DNA of 64,000 bases from Syngnathus acus (GCF_901709675.1 NC_051087.1:14068067-14132066); one strand, 5' to 3'; positions 1 through 10,975 are shown, counted from the stretch's first letter. The notes: a model not told the origin generated them from the letters alone. Program-made: numbers and translations.

Positions 1-420
1 CTCATAACTCTGTCAAGAACATTACAGCGAGACATTGTGTGTGTGCCTGTATTAAATCCCTAAATTATGAGTTGAATTGCAGTAATGGCAAGTTCGCAAA
101 GTAGTAATGCTCAAAAAATAATTCACCGAACCATTAAAGAAACAAAATGGGCCCTCAAAATAAACTCGTCGTTGTCAATAGTCAGTTTGTTTGTGTTAAT
201 CCGGCGGAGGGCTGCTTGATTATGGGTAAAAATCATAATCACCGTTATTTTGTTCAATATTGAACTTACAATTATTTACACGTTATGTTTTTGAAATTGG
301 AACAGCATTTACTGAACCTGTTTGGAACAGTATTTATTGAACCTGTCTAATAAAACACTCTGGGAAAGTCAATTTTCTACACATACTTTACAATTAACTT
401 GTTCACTTCATCATTCATAA
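1..420. other. Unassigned non-coding sequence
   Basis: AT-rich, apparently unique sequence. I see no gene, RNA or clear repeat before the SINE that begins near 421. Confidence 0.5.
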
Positions 421-697
421 TGGTTCGATTCCACCTCCGGCCCTCCCTGTGTGGAGTTTGCGTGCCTGCATGGGTTTTCTCTGGGCACTCCGGTTTCCTC
501 CCAGATCCCAAGAACATGCTTGGTAGGCCGATTGAGCATCCAGATTGCCCTCAGGTGGGAGTGCGAGTGTGGATGGTTGTTCGTCTCTGTGTGCCCTGCG
601 ATTGGCTGGAAACTGGTTCAGGTTGTCCCCTGCCTACTGCCCGATGACAGCTGAGACCCCCGTGGGGACAAGTGGTATAGAAAATGGATGGATGGAC
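421..697 (+). mobile_element. tRNA-derived SINE with (TGGA) tail, copy A
   Basis: The body contains the stretch around GTGTGGAGTTTGC, then 'gcgattggctgg' and 'cccgatgacagctg', and it ends in short GGAT units. This is the standard order of a widespread teleost SINE whose complete copies start with tRNA-like A and B boxes. The head is missing or degraded, so this copy is 5'-truncated. Open frames here read across SINE sequence and are not genes. The exact Repbase family cannot be named by eye. Confidence 0.8.
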
Positions 698-711
698 AAT
701 AATGATAATAA

Positions 712-1130
712 TAAATGGCTGGCAACCAGTTCAGGGTGTCCGCCGCCTACTGCGGTGGAGCACTGGTTAGCACGTCCGCCTCACAGTAAGGATAGTGTGG
801 GTTCAATTCCATCTCAGGCCCTCCCTGTGTGGAGTTTGCATGTTCTCCCCGTGCCCGCCTGTGTTTTCTCCGGGCACTCCGATTTCCTCGCACATCCCAA
901 AAACATGTTTGATAGGTTGATTGAGCACTCCAAATTGCCCCTAGGTGTGAGTGTGAGTGCGGATGGTTGTTCGTGTCTGTGTGCCTTGGGATTGGCTGGC
1001 AACCGGTTCAGGGTTTCCCTCGCTTCCTACCCAATGATGGGTATGACTGACTGGGATAGGCTTCAGCATGCCCGCGACCCCTGTGGGGATAAAGCGGTAC
1101 AGAAAATGGATGGATGGATGGATGATAGAT
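712..1130 (+). mobile_element. tRNA-derived SINE, copy B, nearly full length, preceded by a second SINE's tail fragment
   Basis: Positions 712-751 repeat the 'ggctggcaaccagttcaggg' part of a SINE. A nearly complete copy follows, with an A-box-like 'actggttagcacg' near 762 and a B-box-like 'ggttcaattcc' at 800-810. It ends in four GGAT units. The same module order recurs at 2585, 42640 and 53911 on + and at 25690, 32770, 43009 and 46659 on -. The 195-codon frame spanning copies A and B is repeat sequence. Confidence 0.85.
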
Positions 1131-1549
1131 AGCTAAGAGTAAGATGTCGTTTTGGAAGGCAAAGATGCAGTATCTTCCCTCACATGCTGCTCATAGTTTC
1201 AGAACAGTAAATGCGATGACTTTTCATTTTCTTTCTGTAAAAGTCCCTTTGCTTCAATCACATCTATGCAATGTTCCTCCCCCCCCATACATATCCTTAA
1301 TTGATGACATGTACCTTCAAAGAGGGTCAGCTGGCTCATCTGCATCTCATTAAAACCCCACTAAGATCTAATTACATAGTGTATTAAAATGCAGCTGACG
1401 AAATGCCGTCACATTGCAATCTGGTGTAGAACTAGCACAGTACATCTGCTGAAAAAAATTGACATTGTTGTATGGATCCGTTCAAAGTACAAGTATTTGC
1501 CATAAATGGAGAGTAGTGAGGGGGAGGAGTGAGGATACAGGAAGAAGAG
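1131..1549. other. Unassigned non-coding sequence
   Basis: No recognisable coding, RNA or repeat signal between the SINE and the LINE fragment. Confidence 0.45.
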
Positions 1550-2095
1550 ATAGCATGGCTTTAGGTCAGCAGTCCAGCACAATGGTGAGTGTGGAAAAAA
1601 GTGGAGGAACGTGTCAGCTGCATTATGTGACAGAAGAGTATCTTCTTGGATGAAGGGAAAGGTTTATAAGGCAGTAGTGCGGTCAGCCATGATTTAGGGC
1701 TCTAGCAATGAAAAGACAACAGGAGGCAGAGATGGATGTGACAGCAATGAAGATTTTGATGTTGGCTAAAGGAATGACCAAGTTTGTTAGAAATGAGCTC
1801 AACTGAAGGACCGCCTAGATGTTTTAGTGGCAAAATTAGAGAAAACAGACTTAAATGGTTCTGACACATCCAAAGGAGGGATAGAACCATAGAAGGGTGA
1901 TGAGTTAGGAGCTGTCAGGCAAGAAAACTCAAGAAAGATGGAAAAAAAGTTGGTAGATTCAGTGCGGGAAGGCAGTTGGTGTTACAGAGTAGAAGCTAAA
2001 TCGACTTGGAGTGGAAGGATGATGATAGGAATGATGAATGAGTCTGGTGCTGTGATGCGCTGTGGTGACCCCTAACTGGACAAGTTGAAGGGAAA
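1550..2095 (+). pseudogene. Decayed non-LTR retrotransposon: C-terminal part of reverse transcriptase
   Basis: Read on +, pieces such as 'KGKVYKAVVRSAM', 'LDVLVAKLEKTDLNGS' and 'MRCGDP' match the end of a common fish LINE polyprotein (post-RT region, ending in an R-C-G-D-P motif). The frame is broken repeatedly by stops and indels, so it is a dead fragment. I lean to the RTE or a related clade, but this is not certain. A short AT-rich tail with 'aaaagcgctatacaaat' follows at about 2110-2160; this is typical of another LINE/SINE 3' end and may be a separate insertion. Confidence 0.65.
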
Positions 2096-2584
2096 CGGGT
2101 CTTTGGGTTTTTGAAAAGCGCTATACAAATTTAATGAATTATTATTATTAATTATTAAAATAAGCATATATAGAATGTGGTATGCTTACCACAGCTCATA
2201 TGGTATCAAAACCTCAGAGAAAGTTCTACAAAAAACAGAACCGTCATCAGTCATGATCCCAGGACATAATGCCACTGAAGAGTCCGATGATGATGATCAG
2301 TTGATGAAACTTACAATATGTCAAAACCACTTCCTGCTCATTTGATTATTTCAGATTAACCCTCCTATCATCCTAAAAAATAATCACACATTTGGTCCTT
2401 GGGGTCAATTTGTCCCCAGGCACATTTACCTACAGAAAATAATTTACAGAATTTTGTTGGCCAACTTTTTGTGAAAGGCACTCTGTTTAATTGTTGAAGA
2501 CATAAATAACCCCATGAAAATCTGTGAGCTGACCTCTCGAGCGCCACCCTCAGGTCAAATCTTTAAATTACAATGAATTTATCT

Positions 2585-2745
2585 TGAATGGTTGTTCGTC
2601 TCTGTGTGTGCCCTGCGAATGGCTGGAAAACACTTCAGGGTGTAACCCGCCTACTGCCCGATAACTGCTGGAATAGGCTCCAGCACGCCCGCGACCCCTG
2701 TGGGGACAAGCAGTATAGTAAATGGACGAATGGATGGATGGAAGA
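2585..2745 (+). mobile_element. SINE tail fragment nested in the piggyBac-like element
   Basis: The 3' half of the (TGGA)-tailed SINE: 'ggttgttcgtctctgtg', 'cccgataactgctggaatag', then GGAT units. It is truncated at its 5' side and sits between the two piggyBac-like ends, so it inserted after that element or was carried in it. Confidence 0.8.
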
Positions 2746-2795
2746 TGATTTTGCATGAACCATCAATATCCTTTGGCAAGTGTGAGTACAGTAGG

Positions 2796-2853
2796 ACACA
2801 CACGCACGCACGCACGCACGCACGCGCACGCACTCGCACACGCACACACACAC
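2796..2853. repeat. (CACG)n/(CA)n microsatellite
   Basis: Alternating CACG and CA units. Translations of this stretch produce meaningless His/Arg/Thr or Val/Cys runs. Confidence 0.95.
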
Positions 2854-3235
2854 TTTCATACCCATGGCACAGCAAATCTCAAAGTGCTCGTGGTAATTGA
2901 AAAATTCAATAAATAAAAATAAACAAATAAAATAAAATACAATAAATAAAATGTATCTGCTGTTGGAATGTTAGGTCACACACACTGACAGAGAAGTTGT
3001 AACAGCTTAAGCAGCTTGGGGTCAAACTGACCCCATAGGACGACCAATGCGTGCAATATGTGTTCAGCACATTGAAAAAATATCATCATAAAAGATTTAT
3101 GACAGATCAGTTGTCCCAATCAATTTAGGAAAAGTCATGAAATATGAAGCAAAAAAATAAAAGTCAACTACTATTTTTTGAATGATAAACATTGAATGGA
3201 GTCAAATTAACCCCAAGGACGATAGGAGGGTTTAA

Positions 3236-3810
3236 GGCCAACTCCATGTACTATCTCGCATATGGCTGCCGTTTGACCGTATGTGTTAATCATGTAAGTT
3301 TTATAATTATCAATAAAGTCCAGTCTATTTTACTGTAATATATTGAGAACTGTGTGGTTATTGTAGTCTCATACTTAAACCAACCGAGTATCATCGTACA
3401 CAGCAGTTACTGAAAAATGTATTAAGTATTTTAGTTTTGAGCAGCCATGTAACCTGTTACCGAGCAGAGCCCACAGTAGATAATTTTTTGCATGGTATTA
3501 TTGTTTATCATTCCACCGAGTTTCAAGGTTGAGCAACCACCTCATCGATAGATATAGGGGTTCAGACTTACTTAGAGACCCCAAAATGTTACTGTTTTAA
3601 GATATGTTCAGAAGGCTAGTTTAAAATAAAGAGCAATGATTCCCTTGGAGAGCTTTCAGCAGAGTGTACTTTGGAGTATTATCATGAAGAAATGCAAAAA
3701 ACAACTCCACTTACACCACCACAATCACCTGATCAGTAGATATGACCCTTTTATGGTATGTGCAAATGGTTAGAATAAAACCAAACGGCAAGGATTGCAG
3801 TAGATAACAT
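3236..3810. other. Unassigned non-coding sequence
   Basis: Nothing recognisable between the piggyBac-like element and the transposase remnant. Confidence 0.4.
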
Positions 3811-4073
3811 TTAGCACAATGACCTTGGGAGTATTAACATCAAGAAAAAATAATAACCAGCAAAAAAAATACCACCAAACCCAGCATTTGACAGTTCCTT
3901 GTCAATCTTGAGGGTACATCCACGGAGACGGTTACAATTGATGGTAGCAACTATTAGAATTCCCATTTTCTTCAGTTCCACAATGAGTTCAGGGGAAGTG
4001 AACCAGTTGTTGAAGAAGAATATGTAGTTTAGTCTGTTTGGAATGTCTGATATGAGACGAAGCACCACTTCAC
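3811..4073 (-). pseudogene. piggyBac (PGBD-like) transposase fragment
   Basis: The minus strand encodes about 60 residues recognisable as piggyBac transposase: 'VVLRLISDIP' near the start, 'FFFNNWFTSPEL' around residues 17-28 and 'NRLRGCTLK' around residues 46-54. In active family members the second motif reads F-D-N-W-F-T-S, and its Asp is one of the three catalytic Asp residues. Here that position is Asn (residue 20), so the fragment would be inactive even if expressed. The reading diverges after about residue 65. The upstream edge looks like 'gcag|gtgaag', which could be a chance acceptor. It lies 0.6 kb from a TTAA-bounded piggyBac-like element, but common origin is only inference. Confidence 0.7.
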
Positions 4074-5079
4074 CTGCAATATAATATTCTTCATAACTGC
4101 ATACAGGTTACACTGGTTAGAAATGAGTCAATGCGTTGCCTGTTATGGAGATGTCACCCCTGCTAACATGGCCGCCTGTCTGTTAATGTGTACACGCATA
4201 CACGTGCACACACTTATAAATCACCAGTTTATACTAGGAGCATGATCAAAGTAAATCAAAGACTATAACCCAAAAACTGTTCTGAGGTTCAGATTAAAAC
4301 GGCTATAAAAGCGCCATACTTTCACAGTTAATCCCCTCTAAATTTTAAAAAGTAAATATAAGAAACAAGCCCATCACCAGAGAAAAGAAGGCCAGGTTTG
4401 AGACTGCATTCACGTGCTGTCGGGTCGCTCCAGAAATGACGTCATGTAGCCTGAAAAAAAACTGCAGAAAAAAACGGCCTTCTGAGGACGCAGCCTGTGA
4501 ATTTTGACACAGCTCGTGTGTGTGTGGCATTGTGTTTCTATGCACGGATCAGCAATCAGTTGGTCATGCTGAAAACCTGAGCAAAGAAACAGTCTGCTGC
4601 GGAATGCACAAGGTTGTTTTGGGAATTTTAAAATGTATCACAGCACTTAGTATACTGTATAGAAAATAAAGGAAGCAGTTACATACATACTTGCTGCCAT
4701 GTCTGTTTCACAATGCTGGTACCCCATCTAATAAATCAATTATTCATTGATCTATTGGTATTCATCTTATACGATAATCAAAGAACGATTTCATTATTTG
4801 ACAGACTTAACTCAATGACTAAATGCACATTTTGAGTTTAATTGTTTCATTTATTTCATGTTTTAGACTTATTCCATATTCACTAAACAGTGAAAAATGC
4901 TATGCTACCATGTACTCTTTGCACCCTCACGCACTGGTTGTTACCTTTTGGTGCAGAGAGTTTTCCGACTGTATGAGTGGTCAATGGACGCACCTAGTGC
5001 AGAATGCGAGTGCGAACTTCAAAAAAGAAAATGAAAGAAAAGCAACCTAGCTTCTAAAGATGGAAATTGCCAAACATAA
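4074..5079. other. Unassigned non-coding sequence
   Basis: No gene or firm repeat assignment. The short open frames here lack recognisable domains. Confidence 0.4.
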
Positions 5080-5295
5080 AAATATAGGGCGTGTGATGCC
5101 ATAGGCCAGCAGGGCGAGAGCAGAGACGTGACACAGCTGCACACGAAGGAAAAATGCACCGCCGTGCAGAAACAGTCGGGACAACAGCAGTGAGCGTAAC
5201 CGCGCACGTAGGAAAAAAGCACTGCCGTCCAAGAATTGGGACAATATTATTGAGTACAATGAGTACTCAGCACAGGGTCTGCCTCTGAGCAATAT

Positions 5296-5575
5296 GCGGA
5301 TGCCCTCGCGCTGGGCTGCCGGGGTGCGTCAGCCGGTCAGCACCGCAAGAGCACGCATTTACACTTCAAAATGTTTAAAAATACAATGAAGTGTTTAAAA
5401 ATAAAATTATAAAAGTCTTGTGCGGATACGCTCGCGTGGGGGAGCGTCAGTCGGCCAGCACGCAAGAGCAGAGAGGGGCCGTGATACTTTAAAATGTTTT
5501 AAAAAGTGTTTAAAATCCAATAATATATTTAAAAGTACAATAGAGTGTATCAAAATAAAATTATAAAAGTCTTGC
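5296..5575. repeat. Imperfect ~126-bp tandem duplication inside the miniature element
   Basis: Two units start with 'gcggatgccctcgcg' (5296) and 'gcggatacgctcgcg' (5422). Each continues through 'agcacgcaagag' type sequence into A/T-rich 'aaaataaaattataaaagtc'. They are imperfect copies, so the duplication is not recent. Confidence 0.65.
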
Positions 5576-5602
5576 GCATAATTAAATAACTTTTAAAAGT
5601 AC

Positions 5603-5893
5603 TACCGTATTTTCCGCACTATAAGGCGCACCTAAAAACCTCCAATTTTCTCAAAAGCCGACAGTGCGCCTTATAATCAGGTGGGCCTTATATATGGACC
5701 AATATTGAGCCACTTCAGCAGGCGTGTCCAAAGTCCGGCTCTTATATATGGACAAAGTTTTAAAATGGGCCATTCATTGAAGGTGCGCCTTATAATCCGG
5801 TGCGCCTTATATATGGACAAAGTTTTAAAATGGGCCATTCATTGAAGGTGCGCCTTATAATCCGGTGCGCCTTATAGTGCGGAAAATACGGTA
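5603..5893 (+). mobile_element. Short TA-flanked miniature element, ACCGTATTTTCCGC family
   Basis: The ends are inverted: 'CCGTATTTTCCGCACTATAAG' at the left (first 20 bases from 5605) is mirrored by '...agtgcggaaaatacgg' at the right, with TA at both borders. Inside, a block of 'ttatatatggacaaag' plus 'ttcattgaaggtgcgcc' occurs twice. A sister copy is at 48833-49126, and the large 251-bp-unit elements share the same termini. TA flanks suggest Tc1/mariner-type mobilisation, but no transposase is encoded. Confidence 0.85.
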
Positions 5894-6053
5894 TATACAG
5901 TGTTTAAAAATACAATAAAATACAATAAAGTTTCATAAAAGTCTTTTATGGATACTGTAACAGTATATTTTCTCTACATCGCAGATTTTCACCTATCGCG
6001 GGTGGTCTTGGAACCAATTATCCACGATAAATGAAGAATTACTATATAACCTA

Positions 6054-7233
6054 TGGCAAATTTACCCTTGTGAGTTTTACCAACTGTTAGTGATACCTTG
6101 CTGCTCTGCTTGCATCAGTAACCACCCAGCAGGAAATCTTTTAGTTCCTAAAGCCGCAATTATACTAAAGTTGATCGATAATGGTGAGTATTATATTGAC
6201 GAGTAAATAAATTTTAAGGGATTTAAATTGAGACATGAATTATGCACAGGCTTAGTAGGTGTGTAATCACATCTGACTGCCAGCTGCCTTTTAACCAAAT
6301 ATTATGCAAAGAGAGAGTCTCCTGCACCTCCTTATTTTGCACACAAGAAAGACACAGAGCTATGCATCACGGTTGACCTCTCTTCTGCAGGGCAATGTCT
6401 AAGGAGAACCAAACTGTCACTACAAATAAATAGTATCCAAAGGCCAGTGCTTCCATTTCAGAGTACTTCCTTTGTATATAAAACAGACCAAGGTACTAAC
6501 TATCTGGTTAAGGCTCCAGATCAAGCTTCACCTGCATCAATCTGGTCACCTCAGATGGCCTTGATTCTAAAGACTCCCACCTTGTTACTCTCGTACAGCG
6601 TAATCGCAAAAGTCAAATGCAATCAGTCTAACCACTGACTTCAACTTCATATGTATTCAGATTAAGATGAGTTTTTCCTCATACACACACATATATATAT
6701 ATATATACATATATATATATGTATATATATACTATATATATATATATATATATATATCGTTTGTCTGTGTGCGTGTAGGGCAGTTGGGGATCCATGTTGT
6801 ATGGTGGGGGACCAAGTAATAGAAGGACTTATCGCTTTGAAGATGATATGCGAATAACAAGATAATGCAATGACATTTTAATTTAGTCAGCCTGACTAGA
6901 GAGACAACACACCTTTAAATAATTCTCTTAATGGAGGAAAGTCAACGGGAGTCATCTTTAATTTTAGTTTGAAATCTGTGGAGACATGGTTTGCATAAGT
7001 CTGCAGAGTTAGTTTTGAGAAATATAATAAATTGGGTGCAAACGTCTTACCTCAGGGTCAATTATGAAGTCTGCATGGATCAGCAAATATTCATTATCTG
7101 TCTTCTGCCCTCAGTTATATTCCTCAACTCCAATATTCTTCTCCCATCTTTATTGTTATTCCTAATGTCCCCACTCAATCACCCAAAATTTTAGCCCAGC
7201 TATCCCTTCACAGAGGAAATACTATCATCCAAA
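6054..7233. other. Unassigned sequence with a (TA)n microsatellite
   Basis: Mostly unassigned. An AC/TA microsatellite occupies 6681-6757. No gene or RNA recognised. Confidence 0.45.
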
Positions 7234-8848
7234 TACCGTATTTTCCGCCCTAAAAGGCGCACCGGGTTATAAGGCGCACCTTCAATGAACGGCCCATTTT
7301 AAAACTTTGTCCATATATAAGGCGCACCGGATTATAAGGCGCATAAAATAGAAGCTATACTGCATCAAACTGAGGTTGACTAGGGTTGCGGTATGCATCC
7401 ACTAGCCAATAACCAACGAGCCCTCTGTAAACAATCGCGTTTCTCAAACGATCTCCTATAAAATGATCAGAACTGACTAAAGTTCGATCTAACGCATTGG
7501 TACTACTTACCTATGTTTCCCTTCCATATCGATCCGTAGATTTACTCGAAACATTAACAGAGCAGCCTATTTTGACATGAAATAGCCTGGTACGTATAGC
7601 AGCTATCGCAATAGCATTACCCATCCGCAAAGTCTCACGAGCCTCAGTTCGCAATCTCCCATGAGCCTCAGCAAAGTGTAAACAATCGCGTTTCTCAAAC
7701 GATCTCCTATAAAATGATCGGAACTGACTAAAGTTCGATCTAACGCATTGGTACTACTTACCTATGTTTCCCTTCCATATCGATCCGTAGATTTACTCGA
7801 AACATTAACAGAGCAGCCTATTTTGACATGAAATAGCCTGGTACGTATAGCAGCTATCGCAATAGCATTAGCCATCCGCAAAGTCTCACGAGCCTCAGCT
7901 CGCAATCTCCCATGAGCCTCAGCAAAGTGTAAACAATCGCGTTTCTCAAACGATCTCCTATAAAATGATCAGAACTGACTAAAGTTCGATCTAACGCATT
8001 GGTACTACTTACCTATGTTTCCCTTCCATATCGATCCGTAGATTTACTCGAAACATTAACAGAGCAGCCTATTTTGACATGAAATAGCCTGGTACGTATA
8101 GCAGCTATCGCAATAGCATTAGCCATCCGCAAAGTCTCACGAGCCTCAGCTCGCAATCTCCCATGAGCCTCAGCAAAGTGTAAACAATCGCGTTTCTCAA
8201 ACGATCTCCTATAAAATGATCGGAACTGACTAAAGTTCGATCTAACGCATTGGTACTACTTACCTATGTTTCCCTTCCATATCGATCCGTAGATTTACTC
8301 GAAACATTAACAGAGCAGCCTATTTTGACATGAAATAGCCTGGTACGTATAGCAGCTATCGCAATAGCATTAGCCATCCGCAAAGTCTCACGAGCCTCAG
8401 CTCGCAATCTCCCATGAGCCTCAGCAAAGTGTAAACAATCGGGTTTCTCAAACGATCTCCTATAAAATGATCGGAACTGACTAAAGTTCGATCTAACGCA
8501 TTGGTACTACTTACCTATGTTTCCCTTCCATATCGATCAGTAGATTTACTCGAAACATTAACAGAGCAGCCTATTTTGACATGAAATAGCCTCGCGGGTA
8601 CAACAGCTATTCGGTGACGCCCCCTGACTACAGTTGCCGTAATGCTGGGAAGCGATGCGACCTTGTAATTTACTAGTCGTACTAAAACGTACTGAAACAT
8701 TTTGGCAGAGCACTGTGTACAACCAGTATGGATCAACAAATTCATCAGTTGATCCATATATAAGGCGCACTGGCCTATAAGGCGCACTGTCGGCTTTTGA
8801 GAAAATTTTAGGTTTTTAGGTGCGCCTTTTAGGGCGGAAAATACGGTA
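7234..8848 (+). mobile_element. Large TA-flanked element with four full 251-bp internal units (copy 1, 1615 bp)
   Basis: TA at 7234-7235 and 8847-8848 bounds inverted ends 'CCGTATTTTCCGCCC' and 'GGGCGGAAAATACGG'. The left arm carries four TATAAGGCGCAC-like motifs and the right arm three. The middle is a direct array whose units begin with 'gtaaacaatcg' at 7427, 7678, 7929, 8180 and 8431, exactly 251 bp apart; the last unit is partial and stops near 8592. A perfect 11-bp hairpin stem (TATGGATCAAC) lies at 8727-8758. Related copies: 29037-30149, 35416-36277 (inverted), 37192-38806. No transposase is recognisable, so it is presumably mobilised in trans. Confidence 0.88.
7427..8592 (+). repeat. 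251-bp tandem array inside copy 1
   Basis: Four complete and one partial unit, nearly identical to each other. Diagnostic differences are few, for example 'gatcag' versus 'gatcgg' about 35 bp into the unit, and 'cgggtttc' in the last unit only. Each unit contains 'ctacttacctatg', which on the minus strand is a consensus 5' splice site (TAG|GTAAGT). Confidence 0.92.
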
Positions 8849-9822
8849 CTGGTATGCCATAAACAGGTGGAGAGAAACTGGGAAAAGGTCTTTGATTTTA
8901 ATGGTCAGTCCCTTCATTGTCAGTGGTTTCCAAAAAATTTTTTTTAACTAATATAGTGTTGAAAACAGCCTCAGAGCAGATCTCTTTTGACACTTCAACT
9001 GGAGCTGTATGGTGATGAATCAACTTTTTTGCGCTATTAGCCATGTTAAAATGGTTGTTCCTCACCAAAAACTCCCTTAAATTGGTGTTTTCTATATATT
9101 CATCTTAGCGCATTCTTGCTCATTCCTCCTCGCTAAGCACTTGATCCTCCCGATCCAAGAAAGCAACCAGGTCCTCACCATGTGACGTAATTGTGTGAGG
9201 AACCATCCCCGCACTACTCCTGCACACTAAACCTACGCCCATTTTCTCAGAGCAGCTGTCCCTGCAACTTGAGTTGTCATGTGGCTGTTCATATTTTGGG
9301 GCATCAAATAAATAATGAAACGTTTCCTTCTGTAGTGTGCTCAATTAGTACTCATTGTTGTTTGATGCATTATGAGTTTTTCTCAACATAATGTTGAGAT
9401 GTACTACTTTCATCATTGAACACGCCTCGAGTTTATATTTCCGGATTAGCAAAATAGCCAGCAGAATAACTCATATTTCATAAAAAAATGTTTGTGCCAA
9501 AGGTAATAGTATATAATTCATAAAGATGCCTCTAATTAACTGTGGAGACATATCATGGAAAATCCACTTTTTGTGCTTAGTGATTTTCTTGTGTATTTGC
9601 TTAATGATTTTCTGGTGTAGTAGTATTTGTAGTCCCCAGGAGTGTAGAAAAGTGTAATCTATCCCTCCAGGGGCTGCAGATTCTATTACGTATTTTTATC
9701 TATTACATTACTTCTGTTGGGGCGGGACAAACCACACAAGGTAATGGGAGTTGCCAAGCGGTTTTGCAAATCCGCCAACTTTATTACGTGGAGAGAATTT
9801 TGTAGTCCAAACAACTCAAGGA
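8849..9822. other. Unassigned non-coding sequence
   Basis: No confident repeat or gene. A minus-strand frame at 9120-9344 is acidic at its C-end but resembles nothing I recognise. Confidence 0.4.
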
Positions 9823-10058
9823 TGCCGAAGTGGAGGATTTAGGATTCCTCCATGACACCTTCCTGGTGAGGAGGCCTGTCCCACTGGCGGGAGACACATG
9901 GGATGACCCAGGACAAGGTGAAGAGATCATGCCTCTCAATTGGCCTGGGATTGCCTTGGGATCCCTCGGGATGAGCTGGACGAAATGGGAAGTCTGGGTT
10001 TCCCTGCTACCCCCGCGACCTGATTGCGTATAAGCGGTAGAAAATGGATAGATGGATC
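9823..10058 (+). mobile_element. Rex3/RTE-like LINE 3' end
   Basis: The plus strand reads a decayed polyprotein C-terminus with 'KWEVWVSLLPPRPD', resembling the 'REVWVSLL...LPPRP' ending of Rex3-type RTE elements. The stop is followed by 'ataagcggtagaaaatggat' and short GGAT units, the known type of 3' end for these LINEs. It is heavily 5'-truncated with no catalytic domain. The local SINEs also end in GGAT units, so a shared tail with this LINE family is plausible. Confidence 0.7.
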
Positions 10059-10512
10059 GACATCATGTAAATATCCAAAACACTAGTGTCGTCAAAATGA
10101 ATCAAATAATTAAATACCTATAGCAACAAAATTATTGGTTTGTAAAACATGACAAGTAGATTGCATGTGTCAGAAAAGGTGCTTTATATGCAATTAGTCA
10201 CAAGAGACTTATCAAGCTGTGTTTTTTGTTTGACACATAATAGGTACCCTGTGAAACTTTAGACTAATATTATTTAATTGGCCTCAAAAAAACTTGGGGA
10301 TACATGTTGAAGAAACAACGGCTTGCAATGTCCTTGCCGCTATTAGTTTATTTCTTCTCACCAAAGAATTCTGATACAAACAATGAGCTTTTATGTCATA
10401 TTGATGTTGAACTGACATCAGATGCCCATCGGGTGACCATTTTATTAAAATCATAGCAAATATAGAATATAAGTTAAAATCTTGATCTCTTGAAACATTC
10501 ATATTTTGTTCT
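10059..10512. other. Unassigned non-coding sequence
   Basis: No recognisable feature. Confidence 0.4.
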
Positions 10513-10975
10513 CAAATCCAATTTTTTTATTTGATTTTGATTTAATTTCGTTCATTTTGGCAAGTACAACACACTTATTACAACTTCATTTTACTTTTTT
10601 TTTTTACATAACTTGTCTAGAAGGGAATCGGGTTAAAGCGATTCTGCTTATCTAGTCCCTTCCCGATTACAACCAAGGTTTCACTGCCAGACACACAATC
10701 TACATTACTAAAGTACTAATTATAATACTACCATAATCATGTCAAGAAAGAAACAAAAAAAACCTGAAATTTGACCAGGACAACATATGATTTGAATACA
10801 GCAATAACAAATAGAATTTGATTTGAACACAGCAACAATTTAAATACAGCAATAACAAATAAACTCACATTCTTCAGAAAAAAATAAAGAAATGGCTTTA
10901 CTGTTCCAGCAGTATTTTGAAGGGGAGAGTATGTAAGTGTTCCATTCTCTAGCAACTTTATAGCCTCCATGTGTC
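10513..10975 (-). repeat. Dispersed repeat, LINE-3'-end-like, copy 1
   Basis: Closely similar to 14405-14835: both run from 'ggcaagtacaacacactta' through 'ctgcttatctagtccc', 'tttcactgccagacacac' and 'gaaatttgaccagga' into short AT-rich repeats of 'tttgaatacagcaat'. On the minus strand the end reads like a LINE tail ('cgaaataaac' followed by AAATC repeats). No coding part survives. Confidence 0.6.

Larger units (their letters stand above)
2356..3235. mobile_element. piggyBac-like non-autonomous element with TTAA target duplication
   Basis: The element is bounded by TTAA at 2356-2359 and 3232-3235. Its ends are inverted: CCCTCCTATC on the left and GATAGGAGGG on the right. Next to each end is a related 'ttggggtcaattt' type segment. 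TTAA duplication with C-rich terminal repeats is characteristic of piggyBac transposons. No transposase is present inside. A SINE fragment (2585-2745) and a CA/CACG microsatellite (2796-2853) lie within it. Confidence 0.7.
5080..6053. mobile_element. Remnant of a CAGTGATCCCTCGC-type miniature element
   Basis: The right end, 'cacctatcgcgggtggtc' to 'cacgataaatgaagaattac', is a decayed version of the terminal sequence seen cleanly at 27252-27722. An internal block near 5130-5185 (gtgacacagc... caccgccgtg) and the phrase 'gcctctgagcaat' are shared with that copy. The left terminus is not identifiable. A shorter TA-flanked element (5603-5893) is inserted in it. Confidence 0.5.

Noticed and set aside
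545-1132. 195-codon open frame
   Set aside because: It translates across two SINE copies; similar frames recur wherever this SINE occurs.
7427-8592. Direct repeats resembling a CRISPR or satellite array as a separate locus
   Set aside because: Units are 251 bp, contiguous without spacers, and enclosed by transposon-type inverted ends; this is an internal tandem array of a mobile element in a eukaryote.
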